Shown: positions 12,382-25,480, counted from the stretch's first letter. The stretch is DNA of 64,000 nucleotides from Helopsaltes ochotensis (GCA_013400155.1 VXBM01000421.1:411915-475914), one strand, 5' to 3'. Notes: generated from the letters alone by a model not told the origin. Made by a program: numbers and translations.

Positions 12382-14755
12382 GGCTCACAAACGCAGGGAC
12401 ACTTCTTGTATCTCCAGGGTTACACCGAGGCCCGGGCTGCCCTTGCCTTCACCCAGGCTCCATTCAGGAAAGCGCTCAAGCACGTGCTTCAGCAAGCGAA
12501 CAGTCTCCACTCAGTGGCTGTGCAGTTCCCTTTGGCTCTCTCGGGGATCTCCTTAAACATTTCCTCAGATTAGAGCTTGGGGGGTGGCTGATTTATCATC
12601 CAAGTCAGCTTCTCCTGCTTCGTGCGGGAGCAGGTCGTAATGGGCAAGGAGGAAATGGGTTCTGCTGCGTAATTCCATGTGGAAAGCACACACGTGTGGC
12701 AGGAGGAGGTGCTGGAAGAGAAACTCACAGTTCTCCTGGTTCACAGGTAGTTTTGAAGCATGAAAAATACTGCCAGAGGGAGGTGGTTTGCTGAAGGGAA
12801 TGCTGTTGTGCAGATGCTCTGTATTGTGAACTCATCCTAGATCAGATTTAGTGCAAGAAGATCACTTCTGTAATGGATAATTGAAATATGGGAGAAGTGC
12901 ACAGGATTTGAATTCATGCTGAGGAAAAAAACCCACAGAAACCCCCATCAGCGGGCAGGTTGTTGGCAGGACAAGGCAATGTTGGTTTGACAGTAAAGAA
13001 ATGTTTTATATTTCATAGTGTTCTTGTGTCATAGAAGCATTTGAGGTGTCTGAAAATACCAGTATGTTCAGCAGTTTGAGCTCACGACTCTCTGACTCAT
13101 CCCACTAACAAATGCCAAAGAAATAAAGCTATTCCTTTGTCTCCTTCCCGAGTGGACAGGAAACACTCCCAGGTGGTCAAGAAAAGCACCCATCATATTA
13201 GGATACGTAAAATTCAGGGGGTTTAAAGATTGCAGCACCATATCCAGGAACTTTGGCACAATCCTTTATATCCCTACAAACAGGTGGTGAAACTGTAGAT
13301 AACGAAAAATCAGGACTGAGAAATTTGGGTCATTTGATAAGGAGGTTTAGTGAACTTTCCTGTATTTATTGCACTTCTGTTACTCCAGCATGTGGTAGGT
13401 GTGAGCCTGTCACAGCTCCTTGTTGGGAAGCTTGGCTGCTCCTACCCCGAGGTGTTTGGTTAATCTTTGAACTGTGGAGATCCTTGGCCAGTCCCAGTGG
13501 GGCAGCCAAGATAAGAGGCACTGCACAGAGCAGGGGATTACACCCAGCCTCAGTTCATACCCATTTTGTAAATGATTAGTGGCTGCCTTAGTAAATAATT
13601 GTTCACCCCAGCGTGTGCAGTGCCCCAGCCTGTAAAACGTTTATAACACCTGAGAATAGTTTATTGCCTCCATATAAACTGCTTATAAATGGAAAATTAG
13701 CGTGGTGTGGGACCAAGGGCAGGGGCAGAGAGGGCAGTGTTGGGCCTCTGTTGCTGAGCTCCAGGATCCTCCTGCCACAGGAGGGATGTGAGACCCTGAA
13801 GAGAGGGAAAAAGTCCCTCTTTGAGTGTACCTTAGCTGGAATTGTCAGAGCCCTTTGGGCTCTAATGCATGCAGGATTTAACCTGAGGATACAGATAAGA
13901 AGGTATTAGGATGACTGGCAGCTGGGAGAAAATGGGGAATGCTGCCTGATTCAGTGCTGGAAGGGACTGGATGTCTCTGGGAGATATTTCTTTCCAGCAC
14001 TGACTGGGGTTGGGAGAATCAGGCCCTTCCTTATCTGTGGTGTCACAAATCACCTGGGGCTGGGGCTGAATCTCATCCTGATCACCTCCATCCTGCAGTG
14101 TAAATAGGACACCACAGGACACCGAAAGATGAGTGGTAAAAATCACAAATATCTCTCAGTATAACTGTGGTGAACATGTTTTCCTTTATTTTCTCACCTT
14201 CTCTTTAAGGATGCTCTTGGCCCTGCTTGACTCACCCCGTTCCCTCCGTTTGGGTTGGCTTCTGGTAGGAAGTTTAGCAGCTGTACTTTTGTTTTCTGTC
14301 TTCTGTCCCTGCTGCAGAATATGAAATTGCAGATTTTTCTGTGTCAAGAGAGTTTCATAAGTGATTCAGTAGCCAGAGAACACTGCAGTGTCCAGTAGAT
14401 GGAATCTGCACTACTGTGAGCCCGTGCCCCCCTGCCCCACTCCCCAAACCCCAAAGGGAGCTCTGAGGATATTTCAGTGTTCAGTTAAATCTGAATTAAC
14501 CCAATGTCCTGGCATTTGTGTGTGTTTTTCATGGGCCCTTCTCCTTCCACAGGCCCATTAATGAGGCTAAAATAACATAAATGTAACAGAAGCATAAAAA
14601 TAACACAGGATCTCTTCTCTTGATGCTGGCATCAAAACCAACAGGAACATGTGATGGGATCATGTGAATCCACATTACTTTGGGCCCCACAAATGGTTCC
14701 CTACGGCCTGTTAAAAAAACCTGTGGAAAAACATAAACACAAATACCACAAGTGT
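12382..14755. other. Non-coding flank, no gene recognised
   Basis: Apart from the inverted repeat listed at 13944-14024, I see nothing that supports an exon, RNA gene or mobile element here. Confidence 0.6.
13944..14024. repeat. Imperfect inverted repeat with 19-base arms
   Basis: The left arm GCCTGATTCAGTGCTGGAA (13944-13962) is complementary to TTCCAGCACTGA (13992-14003) and to GAATCAGGC (14016-14024). The two right-hand blocks are separated by 12 inserted bases. The central loop is 29 bases. A transcript from either strand could fold into a two-part stem. It could be a remnant of a small inverted-repeat element or chance; no family was recognised. Confidence 0.7.
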
Positions 14756-14815
14756 CATAGAATCACAGAATGGTTTGTGTTGGAAAGGAGCTTTAAAGAT
14801 CATCCAGTCCAAATC
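14756..14815 (-). mobile_element. CR1 LINE 3'-tip fragment, antisense
   Basis: The stretch starting 'catagaatcacagaatggttt' and continuing 'gttggaaaggagctttaaagatcatccagtccaa' is the antisense 3' terminus of avian CR1, including two copies of the terminal ATTCTATG-like octamer (one changed to ATTCTGTG). Only about 60 bp is recognisable. Confidence 0.85.
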
Positions 14816-17800
14816 TTAAATGTGTTTTTCCCCATGTTTTCTGCTCTAATCCAAGAGCTGCAGTGTGGGCTTGAGAGGAAGGAAGGTGAAGGCTCTTTTC
14901 TTGATGAGTATCCAGTCAGAAAAGTCTGGAAATCTCTGATGTGGGAGGTTGTTCCAGCTGTGACAGTGGAGAGCAAAGCAGAGACTCTTTCCCTGGTGCA
15001 GAAATAAAATCTGATTAAAATGAGAATGTGTTTTGGAAAAGGGGAACCAATGGGAAATACTGGGTAAATTCAGTAGGCTTTACCCAGTTCTGACTCACAG
15101 GTGATGCTCCAGTTTCTCTCACATGGTACTGCAAATGCTCATTGATGAAACTTGAACGAGTGAGAGCTGCACATCTCTGTTACAGGTGCTGGCTTTCTGG
15201 TTTATATATCTATATATAAAATATATAAAATACATGATGTGATGTCTACTTATGTTCTAAGACAATGGGATCTGCAATCAGCCTGAAATAAAAGGGCAGC
15301 CTCTCTAGAAAACCTGAAAGTTGGGCCCTGAATTGTGGCAGAGAGTATAAATTCTCAGTTTCTCAGGCTTTTCTGGGTTATGAGCGAGACTGCGCTGTTT
15401 TGGTTTTGTTTGATTTTGGGTGGGGGTTTTTGTTTGGTTTGGTTTTGTTTTTTGTGGGATTTTTTGAGTGCGGTTTATTTAGCACCTCTGCAAGATTTAA
15501 TGTGATAACTCTTGAGATCTCAGCACACTGAGGTAGAATGTCATAAAGGTGTCTGGTAAACAGATGTTGCAGTCTCTGTGAGCTGCTGGGAAACTGTGCA
15601 TCACTAAATTCGTGTGGAAGCAGCTGCAGCTTTGGAAGCTTCAGTTTCCTGAATAAATTCTTTGGACATCTATTCCACTTTGGCAACTGTGGCTGTGGTG
15701 AGATAAAGACACAAGTAAAGCCCAGTTGCAGCAATAGGCTGGGCCTTTTATCAAACCAGCTGATAACAGAAAAGTGGATTCGCTTTCAGGCAGTTAGGTC
15801 TTGAAGTTTTGAAAAGGAACCATTAATGCCCAGCAGAAATTAATGGATCAGGAGAGGTTTTTGTCAAGATTTGCTTGTGGTGGTAGCGAAAAAGTGTTCT
15901 GTGCTTTAACACTGGTGATGTGCATCTCACTGCTGCAAAACCATCACAAGACCCTAAGAAATAATGATGCTCAATAACAGAATAATTCAGCAGGATTATG
16001 AGAGGAAGAGGTTTTGTTGGGGCTATTCACTTTCTGACCTTTAGGTTTTCAGAAAATTTGAGTGGCTGGAGCTCTAATAATTATATTGGATAGCCAAAAC
16101 TAGTACCTGTCTTCAAACAATACTTTTTAAAAATGAAACCTGAAATGGGAATTGTGCCCGAAGCCATGTTGGAGGATTTCAAAATCCAAACCAGGACCTG
16201 AGACTTCTGCCTGAGCTCCCCGAACTCTTTTGAGGCTTAAATGAAAAGTGTGCAGGGAGGAAAGAAAAACCTCCCTGGATGCTCTGTGCTGCGACAGGGC
16301 TCAGCAGGGATTTCCACCCAGGGCACAACTCGTGCTCCTTGGAGGTGGAACTCAGCTTTTTCCATGCTCTGATCTCGGGGTGGGTTCATTCCTTCCCCAC
16401 GGAGCTGGCGATCCATCTTATTTGATGGAGAAATTGCAATGACAAAATGCTAAAAGCTCTTGCTCCGGGCTATTTTTAATCTACTGTAGGTGAAAGATCA
16501 GAACACATTTTTGGAAGATTTATGTGTGGAACCCTTGTGCTGTGCTGGAAGGGATAAATGGGAGTTGACAAAATACAGGACACGAGATTTAAACCCTTGA
16601 CCTGTGACATCACGAGTCATCACGACTGTATGTTATCACATTCATGTTCTGGAGGGAGAGGCTTTGCTCTGAGGGCATCTCAGAAATGCTCAGCAGAGGT
16701 GCAGGGACGTGGCTCTCACTCAGTCTTTCTGCTTTTTCTGTAGGTGATCAGCAGAGCAATCTCCTCTCAGGCCTGGGTGGGTTCCAGGGCAGAATATTTC
16801 CCAGCAGTTTTCGTGTTGTCTGTGCACAGTAACACAAAAACATGTCTGTGCACAGGAACACATCTGTGTTTTGTGGAAAGGGCGAAGCTACTTAATGACA
16901 GCTCAGCTTGTGCAGCCTCAGCAGTTTTGCTGATCCTTTAATAGTCCAGGCTTTCCAACTGCTTCCAACTCTCTGTTCACTGTGTCCATTTCAGAAACAA
17001 GAGCCCTGATAAAGCCAAGAGACTTTAGAAATTCTGTGAAACACTGTTTTCACCTCAAATTCAGGGTTCTGCTGAACCCTGCAGTGAATGTTGGTGATGT
17101 TCATCTGCAACATGTGCTTCCAAAATTCCATCTCCTTCTGAGGGGCGCATCCCTAGCTAGTCTGGGGATTTGTTCTGCATGTGCAAATCTTTTCTTGGGC
17201 AAGGAAGTGTCACATGGAGACTTGGCTGAAGAAAGCAAGCTGTTTAATCTTAAATGGTAATTGTCATCCTCTGGCTAATGATAAGCAATATTATGGCCTG
17301 TGTATCAGCTGTAATTAAGCAGTAAGACACAACAAGGTGTATGTTACACAGTGATAACAGTGCTCAAGAGCCAGTGACCTGCAAAGCCCATTATCTCCCA
17401 GCTGCACGAGCCAGGGTGTGCACGTGTGGTCCCAAAGCCACTGTCCCCTCTGCCCCTGCCTGCAGGCTGCTTCTGGGGGGTGAAAAAATGGGAAAGGGGA
17501 TTGTGTTGGGTGATTTTTAACAAAGCTTTTATTCCGAGCGGTTTGTTTCTGCACGTTTAAAAAAAACCCAGTGTGAACCATTCTAAGATGTCACTCCCTG
17601 GAGTTCTGGGAAATGGGCACCACTTCAGGCCAGGCCCTGCAGGGCTGTGCTGGCCTGGGAGGGTGGGGAAGGATTCCCAATTCCAGCACCAAACCAGCAG
17701 CAACACGTCCTTTGCTCCAGGAAAGAATTCCTGTTGCTTTCACAGATAGAAGGAGCTGGATCGGTGGGGTTAGATGGACTTTGTTTCAGAGTAGGATTGG

Positions 17801-20800
17801 GTTTTGGTTAGAATTAAAGGTTGGAGGAGTGACGTTTGCACTGTTCATACTGAACACAAAACTCTTGCTGTGGAGGTGCCGCTGCCCGTGTCCAGCACAG
17901 GGTGACCAAGCCCTGCAGGAGCAGAGAATGAAAACCAGGGTGGCACAAGCACCAAAGCAAAGGGGGTGAGAGCACCTGAGTCCTGCTTCCTCCTACACAA
18001 TCCATGCTCTGTTGTTTCCTGGGGGAAATCCAGTGCAGGAGGAGGAAATCCCAGTCCATGAAAGCTTCTAGGACCAAGGAATGTAGAACAGGATCAGCTT
18101 TTCCTTGCTAAGACCTGTTCTACTGTTTCCCTTCCTTCATTAAGTTACCTCAATGAGTTTGCAGGGCAAAATACTTTGATGTTGATCAGATTTTCAGTCG
18201 AAGCATCCTAGATGTGGATCTGCTGCCCCTTGGTACTGGGTTGCTGTGGATAATTGCACAAAATTAAAATACAGTGGATCAAATTGCTGTGTTTTGTTCC
18301 TGTGTAACAGTCTGTCTCACACTTAGTTATTCATGGGTTTTCTCTCCCCAGACATACAAATTAGAAAGTCACTGGGATCTTGATAAACAAACTGCTGACA
18401 ATTTAGTCTGGGCAGAGGGAGAAAAGCAGCAATAAACTGAGGTTAGAATTGTCTCAACTGATGTCTTTTAGCCAGTAATTGCCAGGACAGAATATGTCTG
18501 CATGGATTTCCCAAGTTTGGATGATGTTAGCCATTCAAGTGGGCGGATTCTTATTTAGCGAAATCATAATTTGCAAGATCTTTAGAAAGATGTGAGCAAG
18601 GTGGACGATCCATTTGTAGCCCGAGTTGTGCTGTTGTCCGAAGCAGAGATCAGTTCTGAGGGTTGGGATGGCACTGAGCCCATCTGGACCCTGATTTCAG
18701 TGGATGTCCTGGATATTACTGCATTAAAAATATAAATGCATAAAGTTAGGCTTAATATAAGAGCAGAGAGACAAGGCAGAGGCCAGGGGCAGCTGTCTGC
18801 TCCTCGGAGCCCCTCTCCCGGGTGCGAGCGTTTCTGATTACAGCTGTGCACTGTGAATGCCTGCTCCATGTCTGGGGATAATCCATTCAGAGCAATTACA
18901 AGGCATCCGTCACCAGCAGGACCTGAGCCACAGGCTGCTTATCTGGGAAAATTGATGGAAGGGAAGGAGGGAGCAAGGGGAGGAAATCAATGCCTTTCCC
19001 CAGTGTTATCTGCCAAATTGAATTAAGCAGCACGGGATCCCTGCACGGGTGTGGTGTGCTCAGAGCTGGGCAGGGCTGGGGGCAGCTGCCCTGGGCTGCT
19101 GCTCCCTGGCAGCTTCCCGGGCATCCGCCGACACCAGCGGGGCTCTGCCGGGCACAAGGAGTTCACAACTTCCCGTGCAGAACCTCCGACCCCACAGCAG
19201 CAGCTCCAGCTGGGAGCCTGGTGTCTGTTCACAGTCCCGATGTACAATCCCATCCTGGGTTCTTTTTTGGTGTAGCCAAAGTCTCAACCCAGTTTTTCCG
19301 TGCGGAGCGCTGTAGGGAAAGCAGCAGGGCTGACATCAGCAAAGATGCAGTAATTGCAGGCTGCAGAGCCAGGACTAGGAAACCTCTATTGCTGAAAAAT
19401 GCTGTGTGTGTTGAATCCCTTGGCTCTGCAGTGTAATCCTGAGCTGGGAGCTGCTGCCAGGCAGAGGGGCTGGAATTTGGGGCAGAGGGTTTGTGGGGGA
19501 GTTTAACTTGCCAGGAAATGGAACATGGAAGGTTTGGTGCCGTGCCTTCCGCTGCTGCTCCACTCACCTTGTGGGTTGGGAAGGTAACTGAAGGAAATTT
19601 GACTTCTCTCTGTCTGACTGGTCACTGACTCTGCAAAGCAGTGCAGGAAATCCAGGAGCTGGATTCAGGAATGCTGAGCAGCCTGGGAAGGGACATTTTG
19701 CCCTGCTGGGCCTGCAGTTGGCACTGCCGAGGAGATGTTTGGTGGGTGCTTCCTGCTGGGCCCAGGAGCAGCAGGAATGTGGCTGCAGGGAGGCCACAGC
19801 AGGGCCCTGGCACCGGGGATGCTGCAAAGGGAATCCATCTGTGCTGCCTGAAGTGGTTTCACCCCTGGGCTCTGGGACCAAGAGCTCTGTTCACGCACTG
19901 TGTGGTACCTGTTTCATCCTTGGCCACATAAAGGGAAGGGTTTCATGACCTTTTCTGACAACCAGACAATGAAGGAATTTCTGCTCCAGGGTTCTGGAAC
20001 TGAGCACACGGAGCAACCCAAAACATTGTGTTATAAACACAAAGGGTTCATAAAGGGCTCTTTGTAAACTTTCTTCCCAAGATCATGGTCTCTCAAGCTC
20101 ATGGTCCTTATGGTGTTTACAGAAATGAGATTTTGGAGCAAATCTGACCTTTGAAACAGTGAAACCTCATTGTCTTTTGACTTGTGCAGGGTTCCTTGGA
20201 GTCTTCCTCAACTGCATAGGTATGGGAGGAGGAAGAGCAGTGGTGCAAGGCCCAGAGGACTGGGATGGCTGGGCTAGGGTGGCTCTGGGGCAGTGTTAGA
20301 AGGGTGAAATTCTCAAGGTTACAGATCGAGGAGCTGACTCAACAGAAACAAATACAAAAGTAAATCCAAAACGATGAGCCAGAAACTCCACAGATGGCTG
20401 TGCAGAACAATTCGGCTCCATCAGTCCAGCCCAGAGAACTGTGGAAAACTTTTTTTCCCTCCCAAACAGAAGTGTGTGGGAATTTGCATTGCAGTCAGGT
20501 AATACTTAGAGTGCACATAAGCCATCTCATAAAAATTCCAGCGGCGTGTACGTCACACAGCTGGGTTTTATTAGAGCTGTGCTCTTCCTCCTGACAGTGC
20601 CTCGGAGCTCAGCTCTCCATTAACTCTGACATTCCTGGCCTTCTGCTGCTTCCCAGATTCCTGTCATTTTCCACACGTTGTGTCCCTTCCCTGCTGCATG
20701 TGTTTCTTTAGTGTATTTTCAGCAAATGAAGGTGGGAGCCCTTAAAAGGTCTGGTTTGGATGCCTTGAGCACTAACAAGGAATCTCCTCATTTCTCCCCA

Positions 20801-22097
20801 AAATCCCTCAGGCCTCTGCCTGCTCCGTGGGTGTTGAGCTTCCCTGTGCTCCATCTGCCAGGTTGGGATCTGGGGGGCAGCTCCCAGGACATTTGGGAGC
20901 CACTGAGTTGCTCTGTTGAACCCCATCTCTGGGATTTTGTGGCCGTTTCTTTCAGCCGTGCCCCACACAAGGTTTGGATTTGCCACGTACACCCCGTGTT
21001 TGGGTTTTTAGTGGTGTTTTCTGATGGCTGGGTAGGTAACACAAGCACTTGAATAAGTCATGAAAAGTTTTTACTCCAGGCCTCAGGAAATTGGATTTTT
21101 ATTTCTGTTTATTTCATCTACTTTGAGTTTGGGTCAGTTCAGCTCACTTGGTTATTGAGCAGGTTCAGGTCTCATTTCTCATGTTTCTCATTCTTAGTAA
21201 ACTGAAGTTATTTTGTCAGCAGAACCAGAATTTTCAAACCTAGTTAGTTACCCTTCCCAGAAACACAAGACAGCTTGACTGGGCTTCACCAATCTCTGTT
21301 GTTGCACTCAGAGGTCCTTGGAGACAGAACATACAATTTTTTCAGCCTCTGATACCAAGCCTTATCAATCCAAATCTAGTTTGCTATTTAGTTTGGAACA
21401 GGAACACCATGACAAATCTCTCTGAGAAGGAACAGCAGGAGGAAAGTTATTTGAACTTTTAATTTTAGGACTCAGAGTAAGGCTGTGCAGGTGGAAGGAC
21501 AGGGACATGGATGGGATATGGGGCACAAGATCCCTCCCCAAGGATGTGGAGCTGCATTTAGGACACAAACCCACCCCTTGGAAAGCTGGGGTGAGTCTCA
21601 AATAAGAAGAGATTTATTTTTTTAAGCGCTTTGCTCATTCTCCAGCTTTTCCACTGCTTTACAAAAGCATTTCAGAAATGTCCCAGAGCTGTGGAAATTC
21701 TGCAGCCACTTCTCAGAAAACCATGAGAGAATTATTCTGACATATGTTTCCATCTCCTGCTTTTTGCATTTTCCCCTCTTGTGTTTCTTTTTCTTTGACC
21801 TAGAACAAACTTCTCTATGCTTACAATTCTCTCTATTCCAAAGAAAATTCACTTGAGTGTTAGAATTTCCCCACGCAGTGGAATGCAGCGATCCCAATCC
21901 AATTCCACTCTCCTTCCAGCAGTGTCCCTGCAGCCCTGCAGAGGTTTGGTGTTAAATGATGCCTCGGGGAGGGTCCTTGTCCTGGGCTGTCCAGGAAAAC
22001 AGGAACCAGGTGCTGTGGGATCGTGGCTGTGGCACACTGAAAGGGGGGAGCAGCACCTCAGCAAAGCACAGAGAACTCCAAAAACATCCCAGAGCTC
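14816..22097. other. Non-coding flank beyond the SKI 3' end, no gene recognised
   Basis: This contains an AT-rich patch at about 15200-15235, a T/G-rich patch at about 15395-15460, and GC-rich stretches around 19040-19250 and 19640-19900. No open frame resembles a known protein. In mammals and chicken the gene next to the 3' end of SKI is MORN1, transcribed toward SKI, but I found no MORN-repeat exon (YxGxWxxGxxxGxG pattern) and no plausible terminal exon on the plus strand. Confidence 0.55.
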
Positions 22098-22129
22098 TTT
22101 ATTTTTTTTTCTGGACAAACAATTTTATT
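22098..22129 (-). terminator. SKI: SKI polyadenylation signals, tandem AATAAA
   Basis: Two canonical AATAAA hexamers lie on the minus strand, at 22124-22129 and 22098-22103. A short A-rich stretch lies between them, and a U/GU-rich segment follows further downstream near 22080. They come at the end of a long AT-rich minus-strand segment that looks like a mature 3' UTR. Cleavage is expected about 10-30 bases beyond one of them. Further AATAAA hexamers at 22213, 22489, 24963, 25138 and 26221 could give shorter 3' ends. Confidence 0.6.
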
Positions 22130-22907
22130 TTCGGTAATGCGTCTATACACTGTACATTCAGTCACTGTGGTATATAAGCATAGCTATTTTCATACATAAT
22201 CTCATAAAGTCCTTTATTTTACAATATTATCTGCATCGGGGGGAGGAAATGTGGAAAAGGGGGTGGAAAAGGACTATCAAGGTACACAGCGAAATAGATA
22301 AATATGCCAAGCTTTTTTCTTATTTTTTTTTAAATCAGGCATTTATAAACAAGAAAGCATACATTACTTACATAAAAATAGTTCTAGAATAGTAGAGTAA
22401 GTCATAATATTGTCATTAGCAGCAGCATAGGAGAGACCAGGATAACAAAAATGTGCTGAAATGCTATTGGCTATTATAAATGTAAAGATTTATTTTTCTT
22501 CAATTGAAAAAATGTCATTTCTGTGAGTTCTTTCAATAAAAAAAAAAAAACAAAAACAAAACAAAAAAAACCAAAAAACAAAACAACAACCAAGCCAACA
22601 AAAAACTTCTCTCTAAAACACATGGACTGCTGAGAGGGCAGAATGGAACAAAAACCAGCCTTTTGGTAATAAAATACTTTACAGTGAAAATATGGACAAA
22701 TAAAATGCAAATGATGGAGAAAAGGTTATAACCCACATTGAAAACTTGCAAAAAGATTTTGTTTTGTTTTTTTTCCTAACAGACAGCAAAGGTTCTTCTC
22801 AGTTAAAAACACAACTCATAAAACAAGACAACTACCAGGTAAGAAAGAGTTTTGAAAAAGTAAACACCATATACACTTATAATACAACAGTGTAAAATGA
22901 AAAAAAG

Positions 22908-22915
22908 TATTTACA
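22908..22915 (-). promoter_or_regulatory. Pumilio response element in SKI 3' UTR
   Basis: The minus-strand sequence TGTAAATA matches the UGUANAUA consensus bound by PUM proteins, which repress or destabilise mRNAs. A single 8-mer is weak evidence. Its position in an AU-rich 3' UTR makes it plausible. Confidence 0.35.
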
Positions 22916-23549
22916 TGTTGAATTTACTTTTAATGTTTTTTTTTTTTTTTACATTGGCTAGTTCTGTTTGAAAAGCAGAATATTATGTATAGAGTTAGCT
23001 GCTCCATAGATATGAATGTTATTGCTGTTGGTTTTTTTTTTTTTTCCCTTCGTTAAGTCTTCGTTCAGTAATAGAAACAAGGAGTAATTAAACTGAATAT
23101 ACAAGTAGTAATATATTTGTAGGTACAGGGAGAGTCAACAGCCTGTATGAAACACCTCTTCTCCCTTGGAACTTCTTAAAGGAAACTAAAGCACAGAGGG
23201 TGGGGGGAGATGGAGGGGCAGCCCCTCTCCCTGGGAATGCAGCAGGGAGCGGGGGCTGCAGGAAGGAAGGAATTCCACGGGCCCAGGCTCACTGACACAG
23301 CTTTACTGAGGTGTTGCAGACACAGGAATGACCCCAGAGCTCCCTGGCCTCGAGCACCTTCACACGGGGGGGCTGCTCCGCAGAGCCCCCCCGGCGAGAA
23401 TCGGCCTCTGGGGCTGGGACAGAGACACCGCTAATTACTCTAGATTAGAAATAAATTACACACGCTGCAGAAATAACATCTGTTCTGCAGAAAGAACGAG
23501 CTGATTGTTAAACACGGTTAGGAAATGCCCAGAAGTTTAAGCCAGACCC

Positions 23550-23556
23550 AGCACCA
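23550..23556 (-). promoter_or_regulatory. miR-29 seed match (7-mer) in SKI 3' UTR
   Basis: The transcript strand reads TGGTGCT, complementary to bases 2-8 of the miR-29 family. It is one of three such matches in this 3' UTR. Human SKI has been reported as a miR-29a target (from memory). Confidence 0.4.
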
Positions 23557-24677
23557 CGAGCCCCTCCTGGGCAGCGGCTGCTGCTGGAAAATGTTTGTTC
23601 CTGCTCTTCTTGCACCTTATTTATCTTCATGCTTTTAAACCTTAATTGAGAGAAATGGCTTTTCACTCCCAAGGATCAAATCCTGGGGAGTCTTGGGGCA
23701 AGATCAGCTGCAGGTATGGTCCTGCCTGGAGTGAGGGAGGGGGGCAGAGAGGAAAGCCCCAGCTGTAATTCTGGTTTGGGGATTCTGTGCTGCCCCGTGC
23801 CCCTTCACCTGAGCAGCACAGGTGAGGCTGCTCGGTGGTGATGGACTCTTTGACTGTTCTGCTTTTTTCCTTTGAAAATCCTGCAGCTTTCCTTCCTTCA
23901 GAAGTGTGGGAGCCTCATGCCCAGTGAGTGATGCTTTTCCCTGGACACAAAAAGGAAAACTCATGGTGTGCTCAGGTGAGTGGCTTTTCCGAAACGTGGA
24001 CACGTTGCTATTTTTTGGGGGGTTATAAAGGGGGAGAAATTTATCAAAGATCAGGGGGAAAAACCCAAACAAGCAAAATTTCCAAAGCCAGGCTTCCATG
24101 AGCCGCCACAGGAGTGGGGTCTGTTCTCTGTGTGGTTCCCAACACGGCAGTAAAGCAGAGCACGAGAGACTTGAAATGCACAAAAATGATCAGCTACAGC
24201 TACAGTTGTTTAGTTTCCCTTGAAGAAATAAGTGGATAATACAGATTTGGAAATCATAAGGCTGAGAACATTTTTTTCTGCATACTGCATAACAAAAGAA
24301 CCCCTTTACATAAGACAGTAATAATGCCCATTAATGACTATATGGCAGAGTTTAATCCATGCATATGATTTAATAATTGCAGAAAAAAAAACATACAAAG
24401 AAAATAAAACCCCACATTAAAAAAAAAACAAAACAAACCTGCTCAAGCATAATCAAAATTCCTTTTTGCATTGCACTTTAGAAGGAGATCTGCACCTAGA
24501 GCCAGACTCCAGCATCCCAAACACACAAGGGCCAACCCCTGTATCCACAGACAGGTTCAGGTCATTGACTTGGTGTGACTGTTTTCTTGCTCCCAACAGT
24601 TTTACATTGTCCCAGTAATTCCACTCCTTTCATATTTCTTCTTTTTTGTACCTAAAACATATATATGAACTTCTTTG

Positions 24678-24685
24678 TTAATGCT
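24678..24685 (-). promoter_or_regulatory. miR-155 seed match (8-mer) in SKI 3' UTR
   Basis: The transcript strand reads AGCATTAA, which pairs with bases 2-8 of miR-155 and has an A opposite base 1. SKI has been reported as a miR-155 target in human melanoma cells (from memory). Confidence 0.4.
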
Positions 24686-24689
24686 CACA

Positions 24690-24713
24690 GTTACTATAAT
24701 GGTTACTATAATG
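24690..24713. repeat. Tandem duplication of a 12-bp unit in SKI 3' UTR
   Basis: Two perfect copies of GTTACTATAATG lie head to tail and are followed by GTTT, which looks like the start of a third. Confidence 0.85.
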
Positions 24714-24922
24714 GTTTCAAGCAAACAGCTCTTGTTTAAAAAAAAAAAAAATCTCTCTAATGTACTGTAAGTAAATACCATAATTTTAGGATTGGAAGCC
24801 GCTTTCTGTCTACTGGGAAATAATTTTGAAGCTTACATAGTTTGCAATAATGTCCAAAAGCAAATAAAGATTACTGGAAATATGTTTCTTCTTTTAGAGT
24901 AACTCTGGGTATGATGATGCAT

Positions 24923-24959
24923 GGGGGGGGGGGGGGGGGGGGGTGCTTTTTTTTTTTTT
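24923..24959. repeat. G(21) tract followed by T(13)
   Basis: Twenty-one consecutive G on the plus strand are followed by TGC and then thirteen T. In the SKI transcript this is A13-GCA-C21. Such a long G/C homopolymer is rare, and its length in any assembly is unreliable. Confidence 0.9.
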
Positions 24960-25128
24960 CTTTTTATTCTTTAAGGTTAAAAAAGTGTCAGCATTGCCTA
25001 GAGAAGATGCTGAGAGGAAAAATGAGCTGGAAGGCACATCTGCAGCCCCAGATCACATTTTCACTTGCTTGAGTGTGTCAGAGGTGAGTGTTTGTGGGTG
25101 AAAATTTAACTTTTCTCCTGATCACTAA

Positions 25129-25135
25129 AGCACCA
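25129..25135 (-). promoter_or_regulatory. miR-29 seed match (7-mer) in SKI 3' UTR
   Basis: The transcript strand reads TGGTGCT, a second match to the miR-29 seed. It lies next to an internal AATAAA at 25138-25143. Confidence 0.4.
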
Positions 25136-25473
25136 GCTTTATTTGTTAAGCACTTTTGGGAGCATCTCTGCTGCTCCCCAGCTCGGGTCAGATACACAGC
25201 CACGAAACCAGGTTCTAACTGAACCAGCAGCACCGGGGCAATTCCTGCTCTGGGGATTCTGGACCTGCTGGATCCTCCTTGGCTTACACAGATGCTGATG
25301 GGAGGTGGCAGTGGTGGCAGATTGGGTTCATGGTTTGCACAGCTGTTAGGGCAGAATCTAAAATGCTTGACATGTACATCTTAGAAACAGGGAAATAAAA
25401 TGCAGAGTAAGATTCTGACAAAGTGCAGGTTTAAAAAAAAATAAAATATATATATATATGTATAAAAAACCTC

Positions 25474-25480
25474 AGCACCA
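25474..25480 (-). promoter_or_regulatory. miR-29 seed match (7-mer) in SKI 3' UTR
   Basis: The transcript strand reads TGGTGCT, a third match to the miR-29 seed, about 345 bases from the second. An (AT)n run lies just to the left at about 25446-25460. Confidence 0.4.
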
